In this document: positions 7,055 to 14,322 of the stretch, piece after piece
How positions within the stretch are numbered: the first letter of the stretch is position 1
Layout of the letters: every line of letters starts with the position of its first letter
NCBI GenBank assembly: GCA_030604195.1
Contig: JAUVWI010000028.1
Location: 1 to 42,033 of the forward strand
Source: Spirochaetales bacterium
GTDB lineage: Bacteria > Spirochaetota > Spirochaetia > SZUA-6 > DRHE01
Reading direction: 5' to 3'
Length of the DNA stretch: 42,033 bases
Notes under the pieces: generated by a model
Database searches by the model: none
Seen by the model: only the letters and a program-made list of their open reading frames with translations
What the model was told of the DNA's origin: nothing
Position numbers and translations under genes: made by a program

Positions 7055-7497
7055 TTTGGACTGTGCCCCCAACAGCAGGGGCCATGGCCGAAATTACCGG
7101 CCAGATCCTCCAGGTTGGCCCCGCCGCAGGCCGGGCATTTCTGCTTATCACTCTGAAAATCGGTATTGAATAGCTGACCACACTCCAGACAGCGGCTCAC
7201 ATTGGTGCGGAAATGAATGTTGCCGCCCTGGATGTACAACCTGGTGCCATCTATGAGCAACCGGGCAGTTTTCCTTCGCGCTTTTTCTATTAAGCGGGTG
7301 AAGGTGGAGCGTGATATTTCCATTTCTGCGGCTGCCTCTGCATGATCCATTCCCAGGTAATCGGCCAGCCTGATGGCCTCATATTCATCGAGACTCAAGG
7401 GGAGGCGGGGTAAAGCTCTTCCCCTTATACCGGCCGGTTTGAAAGCGGTGAATAGAGGCGGCCGGTGCACCATTCTCTCTTTTTCCGGACGCGGCAT
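7051..7497 (-). CDS. DUF134 family DNA-binding regulator
   Basis: A 148-residue protein. It has an N-terminal MPRPEKERMVHRPPLFTAFK, then a helix-turn-helix of the sigma-70 region 4 type (LSLDEYEAIRLADYLGMDHA, followed by EAAAEMEISRSTFTRLIEKA). Next come a beta segment (RLYIQGGNI), a Cys pair CLECG and a second pair CPACG that likely bind zinc or iron, and a His/Cys-rich tail FGHGPCCWGHS. ATG 7497 has AAGGAG 5 nt upstream; the ATG at 7512 overlaps that site. It heads the MinD/NifX-like cluster and is probably its regulator. A TGCAC-N4-GTGCA palindrome lies 38 bp upstream. Confidence 0.8.
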   Translation of the reverse strand: MPRPEKERMVHRPPLFTAFKPAGIRGRALPRLPLSLDEYEAIRLADYLGMDHAEAAAEMEISRSTFTRLIEKARRKTARLLIDGTRLYIQGGNIHFRTNVSRCLECGQLFNTDFQSDKQKCPACGGANLEDLAGNFGHGPCCWGHSPK

Positions 7498-7534
7498 ATC
7501 TACTCCTTCCATGAGTGTTCAGCGGTTAATATAA

Positions 7535-7548
7535 TGCACATAAGTGCA
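7535..7548. promoter_or_regulatory. Palindrome between DUF134 and Mo-hydroxylase operons
   Basis: TGCACATAAGTGCA has perfect 5-bp arms (TGCAC/GTGCA) around ATAA. It lies 38 bp upstream of the DUF134 gene and about 85 bp upstream of the divergent promoter at 7635. Autoregulation by the DUF134 protein is the simplest reading, by analogy with the palindrome beside the second DUF134 gene. Control of the Mo-hydroxylase operon by another factor is also possible. Confidence 0.4.
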
Positions 7549-7634
7549 AAAGGCAAATGGAAAACAATAGCACTGAAACTTGATTTAATGACAAGAAACC
7601 TATTACGGAAGTTGCACCCTCCTACTATAAAACA

Positions 7635-7662
7635 TTGACAATCCTTTTGCTAAAGGTATAAT
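7635..7662 (+). promoter_or_regulatory. Sigma-70-type promoter of the Mo-hydroxylase operon
   Basis: Perfect TTGACA (7635-7640) and perfect TATAAT (7657-7662) with 16-nt spacing. Transcription would start near 7669, about 38 nt before the first ATG at 7707. It is one of the best promoters in the window, so the operon should be well expressed unless repressed. Confidence 0.75.
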
Positions 7663-7706
7663 ATTTCTTTTTTGTTGTATTTATTGTCCTATGAGGAGAC
7701 TAAAGT

Positions 7707-8546
7707 ATGATCAAGCAATTTGCTTACTTTAAACCGGGCACGCTAGCTGAAGCGTTTGCTGCTCTGCAGACCGAAGGGTCAATACCCCTGGCCGGGGGAA
7801 CCGACCTGTTGGTTGAGCTGCGGGGCGGTGTAAAGAGCGCGGATTTAGTAGTTGATCTCAAGGGGCTGCCTAAACTGGCTGAACTCTCCGCAACCGCGGA
7901 TAATACCATCACCATCGGCGCCGGCGTTGATTTAAATTTTCTAGTTGATCACAGCAGGATACGGGAGTTCTGCCCGCTGTTGTCCGAGGCAGCCTGCAGT
8001 ATTGCCACCTACCAGCTGCGCAACCGGGCTACCCTTGGCGGTAATATCTGTAATGCATCGCCTGCCGCTGATATGGCGCCGCCCCTCTACGTGCTGGACG
8101 CTGTGGTTGTGGCAGCCGGTCCTGACGGGGAGAGAAGAATCCCGATAGTTGAGTTTTTTACAGGCGTTAAGAGAACCTCGCTCAAGCGAAGTGAAATTGT
8201 GGTCAGGGTGGAGATACCACCTGTGCCCGAAGCAAAGATGGCCTTTTTCAAAAAACAGAGAATAAAGGGTCATGACCTGGCTGCCATTAATATGGCGGGG
8301 CTGGCTGACAGTGGTTCCGGTACTTTAAGAATCTCCATCGGGGCCTGCGCAATTACCCCGATCATGCTCAAGGGTACAGATCAGCTCTACCGTGAAAATA
8401 AGGATGTTGAAAAGCTGGCTGAGAAGGTAGCGGCTCTGGCTGTGAATTCCATAAAGCCTATAGATGATCTCAGGGCAACCGCGGAATACCGGCTGGATAT
8501 GGCAGCGGTTTTCGCTAAGAGACTGGTTAGAAAAATCTGTGCTTAA
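7707..8546 (+). CDS. Xanthine dehydrogenase-family FAD-binding subunit
   Basis: A 279-residue protein with the two FAD-binding motifs of molybdenum hydroxylase medium subunits: PLAGGTDLL at 27-35 and TLGGNICNASPAAD at 109-122. The C-terminal CO-dehydrogenase flavoprotein-type domain begins near 175. It passes electrons from the Fe-S subunit to FAD and on to NAD or another acceptor. AGGAG lies 8 nt before ATG 7707. It is first in a three-gene operon with a 2Fe-2S subunit and a molybdopterin subunit, the usual split-subunit arrangement of bacterial and clostridial xanthine dehydrogenases. Purine genes nearby support a purine substrate, but nicotinate- or aldehyde-type relatives cannot be excluded. 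Confidence 0.85.
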   Translation: MIKQFAYFKPGTLAEAFAALQTEGSIPLAGGTDLLVELRGGVKSADLVVDLKGLPKLAELSATADNTITIGAGVDLNFLVDHSRIREFCPLLSEAACSIATYQLRNRATLGGNICNASPAADMAPPLYVLDAVVVAAGPDGERRIPIVEFFTGVKRTSLKRSEIVVRVEIPPVPEAKMAFFKKQRIKGHDLAAINMAGLADSGSGTLRISIGACAITPIMLKGTDQLYRENKDVEKLAEKVAALAVNSIKPIDDLRATAEYRLDMAAVFAKRLVRKICA

Positions 8547-8572
8547 GAGTCTATGAGTAGGAGAGATTAATT

Positions 8573-9055
8573 ATGGAAGCGTATAAAAAAAATATAGATA
8601 TTACTTTGAAAATTAATGGTATAGAATACCGGGAAAATGTGTCGGCCAATATGACCCTGCTTCATTTTCTAAAAGATAGGCTGCTGCTGACAGGAACAAA
8701 AGAGGGCTGTTCCATTGGCGAATGCGGCGCCTGTACCGTGATCATGAATGGTAAAACCGTTACTTCCTGCCTGGTCCTGGCCGTAGAGGCCCACGGCGCT
8801 GAGATCCGTACCATTGAAGGAGAGGCAAAAGATGGTCAGTTGTCAGCGCTGCAGAAGGCTTTTATCGAATATGGCGGCACCCAGTGCGGCTTCTGTACTC
8901 CGGGCATGATCATGTCGGCCAGGGAGCTGCTCGACCGTAACCCGAATCCTTCCAGGCAAGAGATCACTGAGGCAATTGCCGGTAATCTCTGCAGGTGTAC
9001 CGGGTATGAGCCGATTATTGATGCTATTGAAGCTGTGGCCGGCAATAAGAGCTAA
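8573..9055 (+). CDS. Xanthine dehydrogenase-family 2Fe-2S subunit
   Basis: A 160-residue protein. A plant-type ferredoxin domain holds C46, C51, C54 and C66 (EGCSIGECGACTV...TSC). A four-helix 2Fe-2S domain holds C105, C108, C140 and C142 (CGFC...NLCRC). All eight ligands are present. It relays electrons from the molybdenum centre to the FAD subunit in the cytoplasm. AGGAGAG lies 8 nt upstream of ATG 8573, and the gene sits 26 nt after the FAD subunit and 12 nt before the large subunit. Length and spacing are normal for the family, and no oddities are seen. Confidence 0.92.
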   Translation: MEAYKKNIDITLKINGIEYRENVSANMTLLHFLKDRLLLTGTKEGCSIGECGACTVIMNGKTVTSCLVLAVEAHGAEIRTIEGEAKDGQLSALQKAFIEYGGTQCGFCTPGMIMSARELLDRNPNPSRQEITEAIAGNLCRCTGYEPIIDAIEAVAGNKS

Positions 9056-9067
9056 GGAGAAATAGCT

Positions 9068-11443
9068 ATGAATGAATCAAAAAATAAATATAACCATGTA
9101 GGTAAAGGCTATGCCAGAAAGGATGGGGTGGAGAAGGTAACGGGTACTGCCGTGTATATCCATGACCTGGTAATCCAGGGTATGCTTTTCGCCAAAACGG
9201 TCAATTCCCCGCACGCTTATGCCAGGATTAAGAGCATTGATATAAGCGAGGCTTTGAAAATACCGGGAGTGCGAGCCGTTGTAACCGGTAAAGAGCTTAA
9301 TTACAAGGTCGGTTTATATGTGGTGGACAAAGATATACTGGCCAGGGATTATGTGCGCTACCAGGGTGAACCCCTGGCTGCTGTAGCCGCGGATACCGAA
9401 TTAATTGCCGAGCAGGCCTGCGAAAGAATAATAGTCGAGTATGAAGTTTTAGAGCCGGTGCTCGACCCCAGGGAGGGGCTTAAAGTAAATTCCCCCCTGG
9501 TCCATCCGGACCTGGAAAATTATTCATACATGAAGGGTGTTTTCTACCCCCAGGCGAAAACCAACCTTCCCCATATGCAGAAGGTGCGCAAGGGAAATAT
9601 AGAGGCTGGTTTTAAAAAGGCTGATTTGATTGTAGAGAACAGTTTCTATAATCCGCCTGTACAGCATGTGCCTATTGAGACCCATGTGAGTATTGCCCAG
9701 GCCCTGCCCAATGACAGGGTGCAGATCTGGACCTCGGCCCAATCCCCTTTTACTGTTCGCAATTTATTTTCCGTATGTTTCGGAATTCCACATGAGAAGA
9801 TCAGTGTTAAAGTACCTTATGTGGGTGGAGCGTTCGGCGGTAAAGCGGGAATCCATCTGGAACCGTTATGTTATGTGCTTTCCCAAAGGGCTCAGGGGAG
9901 GCCGGTAAAGCTCTCCATGACACGTGAAGAGGAGTTCAATACCATGCCCTCGCGGCAAGGACTCTATTCAGAGTTTAAAACCGGGGTTACCAAAGATGGC
10001 AAGATTACCGCCTTGGAAATCAACTACTACTGGGATGCCGGTGCTTATGCTGATTACGGGGTCAACATTGGCAGGGCGGCCGCCTATTCGGGCGCCGGTC
10101 CCTATGAGATTGAGAATTGTAAAGTTGGTTCCTACGTGGTCTATACGAACAAGGTATTCGGCACGGCGTTCCGGGGTTTCGGCCACCTTGAAGTGCATTG
10201 GGGGATAGAGCGCAATATGGACATTATTGCACGGAAACTCGGCATAGATCCGGTTAAGTTCAGGCAGAAGAATGTACTACTGCCCGGGGCCACAACCATA
10301 ACCGGAGAGAAGATAACCGAACATACCGGCCGCGTGGACAAATGTCTTGAGGCTGTAGCCGCAGAAATCGGCTGGCAGGGTGTAAAGAGCAAAGAGGAGA
10401 GGGAAAGGGAAAAGAAAACAGGCAAGGTGCGGGGCAAGGGAATTGCCCTGCTTCATAAAGCCCCGGCTATGCCCAGCTTTACCTCAACCGGAGTGGTGCT
10501 TAAGTTTAATGAAAATGGTTCTGTTGATCTGCTTCTCTCGCTTATTGACTACGGCCAGGGAACATACACAGCCATGGCCCAGATTGCTGCCGAAGAGTTG
10601 AGTATTCCCTTTGAGAGGATAAATGTGCCCTGGGATTCGGACACCTCGTTCACTCCCTATGACTGGCAGACCGTGGCCAGTAAAGGAGCCTTTTTCTCCG
10701 GCAATGCCACTATCATGGCTGCCCGGGATTGTATCAGGCAGATCAAAGAAACCGCTTCCCAGGTATTGCACTGTTCTGTAGAAGAACTGGTATGCAAGGA
10801 TGAAAGGGTATATGTAACCCACAATCCTGATGAGTATATTGAATACAGGCAGCTGGCCTACGGCTATACCTACCCCAACGGTAATGCCATCGGCGGGCCC
10901 ATTATCGGCAGGGGTGTGTACATTGCTCAAGGGCTTACCAATCTCAATCCGGAAACGGGCAAGGGACTTCCCGCCCTGAATTGGACCTATGGCGCGCATG
11001 GTATGGAGCTTGAGGTTGATGTGGAAACAGGAGAGGTAGAAATCCTGAAGATCGCCTCCTCCTTTGATGTGGGCCAGGTGCTTAACAGCGAGCTGGTGCG
11101 CGGGCAGATTATCGGCGGTGTTATCCAGGGGCTGGGCAGCGCGGTAAGCGAGGAGTTCCTCTTTTCCAAAGAGGGCAAATTATTGAACCCCTCTTTGGTG
11201 GACTATAAAATTTTAACAGCAAAGGATATACCTCAGAAAATGACCCAGCATACAGTTGAGACTAAGCAGCTTGACGGACCCTACGGCGCCAGGGGGATTG
11301 CCGAACACCCCATGATCTCTATACCCTCAGTTATGGGAAATGCCCTCTATGATGCCCTGGGTGTTGATTATTTTCGCCTGCCCCTCCATTCGGAGCGCAT
11401 CTACTTCGGCATCAAGAGCGGCAAAGAGAAATACCACGGGTAA
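9068..11443 (+). CDS. Xanthine dehydrogenase-family molybdopterin subunit
   Basis: A 791-residue catalytic subunit. Recognisable blocks are the N-terminal domain (GKGYARKDGVEKVTGTAVY), GGAFGGKAG near 255-263, AFRGFGHLEVHWGIE near 367-381, and the C-terminal GARGIAEHP, whose Glu is the expected general base of molybdenum hydroxylases. It binds the molybdopterin cofactor and hydroxylates its substrate with water as oxygen donor. Most likely this is hypoxanthine/xanthine oxidation, given the nucleoside transporter and the former adenine deaminase alongside; that is inference. GGAG precedes ATG 9068 by 8 nt. No cofactor-sulfuration chaperone (XdhC-like) is seen in the window. Confidence 0.87.
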   Translation: MNESKNKYNHVGKGYARKDGVEKVTGTAVYIHDLVIQGMLFAKTVNSPHAYARIKSIDISEALKIPGVRAVVTGKELNYKVGLYVVDKDILARDYVRYQGEPLAAVAADTELIAEQACERIIVEYEVLEPVLDPREGLKVNSPLVHPDLENYSYMKGVFYPQAKTNLPHMQKVRKGNIEAGFKKADLIVENSFYNPPVQHVPIETHVSIAQALPNDRVQIWTSAQSPFTVRNLFSVCFGIPHEKISVKVPYVGGAFGGKAGIHLEPLCYVLSQRAQGRPVKLSMTREEEFNTMPSRQGLYSEFKTGVTKDGKITALEINYYWDAGAYADYGVNIGRAAAYSGAGPYEIENCKVGSYVVYTNKVFGTAFRGFGHLEVHWGIERNMDIIARKLGIDPVKFRQKNVLLPGATTITGEKITEHTGRVDKCLEAVAAEIGWQGVKSKEEREREKKTGKVRGKGIALLHKAPAMPSFTSTGVVLKFNENGSVDLLLSLIDYGQGTYTAMAQIAAEELSIPFERINVPWDSDTSFTPYDWQTVASKGAFFSGNATIMAARDCIRQIKETASQVLHCSVEELVCKDERVYVTHNPDEYIEYRQLAYGYTYPNGNAIGGPIIGRGVYIAQGLTNLNPETGKGLPALNWTYGAHGMELEVDVETGEVEILKIASSFDVGQVLNSELVRGQIIGGVIQGLGSAVSEEFLFSKEGKLLNPSLVDYKILTAKDIPQKMTQHTVETKQLDGPYGARGIAEHPMISIPSVMGNALYDALGVDYFRLPLHSERIYFGIKSGKEKYHG

Positions 11444-11482
11444 GGGTTTACCCCGGGACGGAACCGAGGCATCGCTTGATTA

Positions 11483-11512
11483 TTGACACAACCGGAAGCA
11501 CTGTGCTACACT
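11483..11512 (+). promoter_or_regulatory. Promoter of tRNA-Pro
   Basis: TTGACA (11483-11488) and TACACT (11507-11512) with 18-nt spacing. The expected start is near 11519, about 11 nt before the mature tRNA 5' end at 11530. This fits a dedicated tRNA promoter with a short leader. Confidence 0.65.
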
Positions 11513-11529
11513 CCTGCTTGAGTTAATAT

Positions 11530-11603
11530 CGGGCTGTAGCGCAGTTGGTTAGCGTACACGTCTGGGGGGCGTGGGGTCGGCAGTTCAAATCTGCCCAGCC
11601 CGA
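11530..11603 (+). tRNA. tRNA-Pro (anticodon GGG)
   Basis: A 74-nt cloverleaf. The acceptor CGGGCTG pairs with CAGCCCG, discriminator A. The D arm is GCGC/GCGT. The anticodon stem CACGT/GCGTG carries loop CTGGGGG, so the anticodon is GGG (11564-11566). The variable loop is 5 nt, and the T arm GGCAG-TTCAAAT-CTGCC is perfect. The C1-G72 pair is typical of bacterial tRNA-Pro. No CCA is encoded (the sequence continues AAAAAA), so CCA must be added after transcription. It lies 31 nt before the next gene in the same direction and may be co-transcribed with it. Confidence 0.95.
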
Positions 11604-11633
11604 AAAAATTGAAATAGGTAAAGGCAATCTGCT

Positions 11634-12224
11634 ATGACTGAAATAAAATCCGCATTGGAAATTGCATTAGAGCGCACAAAAAATGTAGAGGCCAGCAAGG
11701 AGTCTCTGGAGGCCAGCACATACAACACCGAGGGCAAGAAACTTGTTTCCCGCTTTTTGAATGATGAAGAAATCGATCTGGCTCAAGAACTGAAAAGTTT
11801 TGACAGCTCAAAGGTGAAGTGGGTCAAAGCAGGCATTTATGAGGCGCTGTCAACAAATCTTATTCTGCCCATTGATGAAGTTGCCCTTAAAAAGAACAAA
11901 CGGGTACGTGAAGGTTTCTTTTGTATAATCAAAGATGTAAAAAAACTGACTCGCCTGATGAATCAGCTGGAGAATTTTCTGGGGGAGTATCTTGAGGAGC
12001 GTAAAAGGCTGCAGGTAGCCATTGAAGAGCAGTACGCGCCACGGCTTCGACAGAAGGAAGAGGAAATGAGCAAGCAGCTGGGGGCGCCGGTAAAAATCGA
12101 CCCCATGCAGGACCCGGAATTTGGGCAACTGCTCAGAAAGAACCTGGTAATGCTCGAGGACCGCTATTCCTCGGTGCTCAAGGAAGTGAAGCAGGAACTC
12201 AACAATATGTCAGGCTTGGCCTGA
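11634..12224 (+). CDS. Conserved hypothetical protein, alpha-helical
   Basis: A 196-residue soluble, charged protein with no signal peptide or membrane segment. It is predicted largely helical, with long polar helices (FLGEYLEERKRLQVAIEEQY and LVMLEDRYSSVLKEVKQELN) that could form a coiled coil. I do not recognise a functional domain, though it resembles small hypothetical proteins seen in spirochaetes. It follows tRNA-Pro by 31 nt and converges on the transporter operon, with one base between the two stop codons. The ribosome binding site is weak (GGTAAAGGC). No function can be assigned. Confidence 0.7.
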   Translation: MTEIKSALEIALERTKNVEASKESLEASTYNTEGKKLVSRFLNDEEIDLAQELKSFDSSKVKWVKAGIYEALSTNLILPIDEVALKKNKRVREGFFCIIKDVKKLTRLMNQLENFLGEYLEERKRLQVAIEEQYAPRLRQKEEEMSKQLGAPVKIDPMQDPEFGQLLRKNLVMLEDRYSSVLKEVKQELNNMSGLA

Positions 12225-12225
12225 A

Positions 12226-13119
12226 TCAATCCTCACCCTTTTCATAGGGTTTGCCGTCCGCGGCCGGGGCCCTGGCCTTGCCGGCCATTCCGGCAAGCAC
12301 CACTATAGCTAAAACATAGGGAAGCATCTGCACAAACTGGCTGGGAATGGGAATCTTGGTCTCAAACATGATGCGGAAGGTATCGGCGTAACCGAAAAGT
12401 AGAGAGGCTAAAACCGCTCCAATTGGGTGCCAGCGGCCGAATATCATGGCTGCCAAAGCTATAAAGCCGCGCCCTCCGGTCATACCGTTAATCCACTGGG
12501 ATGGATAGAGGGTGGCTGCGGAGAAGCCGCACATAGCGCCGGATATTATTACACCCGCGTAACGCATAAGATAGACATTTATGCCAAGGGTATCCGCAGC
12601 CTCGGGGTTTTCGCCCACGGTACGCAGCCTGAGGCCGAATACTGTGCGGTAGAGAATGAACCAGGACAACAGGGCTATTGGAATAATAGCAAAGGCAAAG
12701 GAATTGATACCCAAAAGGGTGGGAAAGCGGAAGGGGTTCATGGCGGACTGGGTTTCCTGGGCGAAAATGCGTTGAGAGAGAAAGCGGGCAATGCCGATTG
12801 CCAGAATATTGATTGCCACACCGGAAACGATCTGGTCGACCCGGTAGGTAATGGTTGCCACCGCATGGATCAGGCTCATCAGGATGCCGGCAGCAACCGC
12901 GGCCAGCAAGCCCATCCATATGGAGCCGAAGGCAATGGAGCCCCAGACAATGACAAAACTGGTAACGATCATAAAGCCTTCCAGGGCAATATTGACCACG
13001 CCGCTCTTTTCAGAAAAAACCGCTCCTAAAGCGGCAAAGCCGATAGGCGCCGACATTTCCAGTCCCTTTACCAAAAAATGAAGAAGAGTTGAAAAATCCC
13101 CAGCGCAGATTACATCCAC
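12226..13119 (-). CDS. Nucleoside ABC transporter permease (PnrE/YufQ-like)
   Basis: A membrane permease of the BMP-associated ABC family. It has FAALGAVFSEKSGVVNIALE near the N-terminus, SLIHAVATITYRVDQIVSGV in the middle, and GRGFIALAAMIFGRWHPIGA toward the end, with 8-10 hydrophobic segments. It imports nucleosides or purine bases together with the partner permease, ATPase and binding protein upstream. I place the start at GTG 13119, which has AAGGAG 7 nt upstream and gives about 20 residues before MSAPIGFAALG, as is normal. Both the ribosome site and the first seven codons lie within structured repeat copy 4. The open frame continues to 13167, and a downstream TTG is an alternative start. 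Confidence 0.85.
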   Translation of the reverse strand: MDVICAGDFSTLLHFLVKGLEMSAPIGFAALGAVFSEKSGVVNIALEGFMIVTSFVIVWGSIAFGSIWMGLLAAVAAGILMSLIHAVATITYRVDQIVSGVAINILAIGIARFLSQRIFAQETQSAMNPFRFPTLLGINSFAFAIIPIALLSWFILYRTVFGLRLRTVGENPEAADTLGINVYLMRYAGVIISGAMCGFSAATLYPSQWINGMTGGRGFIALAAMIFGRWHPIGAVLASLLFGYADTFRIMFETKIPIPSQFVQMLPYVLAIVVLAGMAGKARAPAADGKPYEKGED

Positions 13120-13217
13120 AACCGAACTCCTTAAAGCAAAAGTCCAATACAATGTATATTCGGGCACTGGACTTGATTATTTTTTGCGCTGAACACGCAA
13201 GATTTTAGAGGTAATAG
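13098..13217 (-). repeat. Structured repeat copy 4 (120 bp), overlapping permease start
   Basis: On the minus strand it is preceded by GATATG, begins CTATTACC and ends GCGCTGGGG. It shares with copies 2 and 3 the AAGTCCA...TGGACTT pair, the GTGCCCGAATATA loop, and the end GGATGTAATCTGCGCTGGGG. It is the most diverged copy: the first hairpin is TTGCG/CGCAA instead of TTGTT/AACAA or AGCAA, keeping the pairing. It lies between the two permease genes, right after the upstream stop codon. Changes to AAGGAG and GTG within the element appear to have made a translation start. Confidence 0.8.
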
Positions 13218-13221
13218 CATA

Positions 13222-14322
13222 TCAGCTGATCTCCTTTCTCCTGAGGGCGCGAATATACCTGGCTATAAGCTCATTGAAAACCACGATAAAAAGGATCATC
13301 GAACCGGTAATTACGTAAATAATAGAATTGGATACACCTGTGTGAAGCTGTAGCCCATATCCGGCCTGCTTGAGAAAGGCAAAGAGCAGGGCCGCGAAGA
13401 TAACTCCCAGGGGCGAGTTCCTGCCGATTAACGCAATGGCTATGCCGTCAAATCCCAGACCCGAAGCAATCTCATAGGTGTAGAAGCCCCTGATGGCAAA
13501 GATCTCCTGCAGGCCGATCAGACCGGCAAGGGCGCCGCTTAATAGAAAGGCGCCTATCTGTATTTTTTTTACCCTGATGCCCGCGTAATGTGATACATCA
13601 ATTGAGGTCCCCACCGCCCTGATCTCAAAGCCGTAGCGGGTTTTGAAGAGCAGGAACCAGATAAAGATACCCATTATCACTGCCACGATCAGGCTGTAAT
13701 CCAGGTAGACATAATCCGGGACCGGCCAGCCCAGGGCCCGGAAAAAGCCATTGAGCTTACCGAAGAGGGCTGTAGAGAGTATTTTGCCGGTTTGCGCTTC
13801 CAGTTGTGACTTTTCGGTAATACCTGAGAGTGGTCCATTTACCAGGTAGTTAACAAAAGCTAAGGCGATATTGTTAAACATTATGGTGGAGATTACTTCA
13901 TGGATTCCCTTGGCCACCTTTAACAATGCCGGGATCAGGGCCCATAAAGCGCCGCCGATCATGGCGAAAATAATGACCATGGGTATGTGGATAATGGGGG
14001 GCAGGGGAAGGTAAATGCCTATTAAGGCGCCAACCAGACCGCCCACGTAATACTGTCCCTCGACACCGATATTAAATACCCCGGCGCGGAAGGCCAGGGA
14101 AACGGCTAATCCGGAAAGAAAGAGGGGAATAGCAATGGATAGAACAGTTGCGATGCGGGCGGGAGTGCTTAAAGTGAGCTTGTAAATGGCCACAATGGCA
14201 TTGCGCGGGGTTTCGCCCACCAGGATAACCAGAATAAGAAGCACAACCATGGCGGCAAAAAAACCGATTACCGGTGACAGCATTTCATAAAATTTGTATC
14301 TGTTGAATTTCAGTTTAAGCAC
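13222..14322 (-). CDS. Nucleoside ABC transporter permease (PnrD/YufP-like)
   Basis: A 366-residue polytopic inner-membrane protein. It has the conserved blocks of the first permease of BMP-linked transporters: FRAGVFNIGVEGQYYVGGLV, GIHEVISTIMFNNIALAFV, SHYAGIRVKKIQIGAF and LGFDGIAIALIGRNSPLGVI. It forms the channel as a heterodimer with the permease encoded next. The start is GTG 14322, with GGAG 9 nt upstream, and it overlaps the ATPase gene by 8 nt, so expression is likely translationally coupled. Repeat copy 4 begins right after its stop codon. No lesions are seen. Confidence 0.88.
   Translation of the reverse strand: MLKLKFNRYKFYEMLSPVIGFFAAMVVLLILVILVGETPRNAIVAIYKLTLSTPARIATVLSIAIPLFLSGLAVSLAFRAGVFNIGVEGQYYVGGLVGALIGIYLPLPPIIHIPMVIIFAMIGGALWALIPALLKVAKGIHEVISTIMFNNIALAFVNYLVNGPLSGITEKSQLEAQTGKILSTALFGKLNGFFRALGWPVPDYVYLDYSLIVAVIMGIFIWFLLFKTRYGFEIRAVGTSIDVSHYAGIRVKKIQIGAFLLSGALAGLIGLQEIFAIRGFYTYEIASGLGFDGIAIALIGRNSPLGVIFAALLFAFLKQAGYGLQLHTGVSNSIIYVITGSMILFIVVFNELIARYIRALRRKEIS

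Noticed and set aside
12427..13029. Plus-strand ORF opposite the nucleoside permease
   Set aside because: Antisense shadow of a well supported membrane protein gene. Its composition has no family resemblance.
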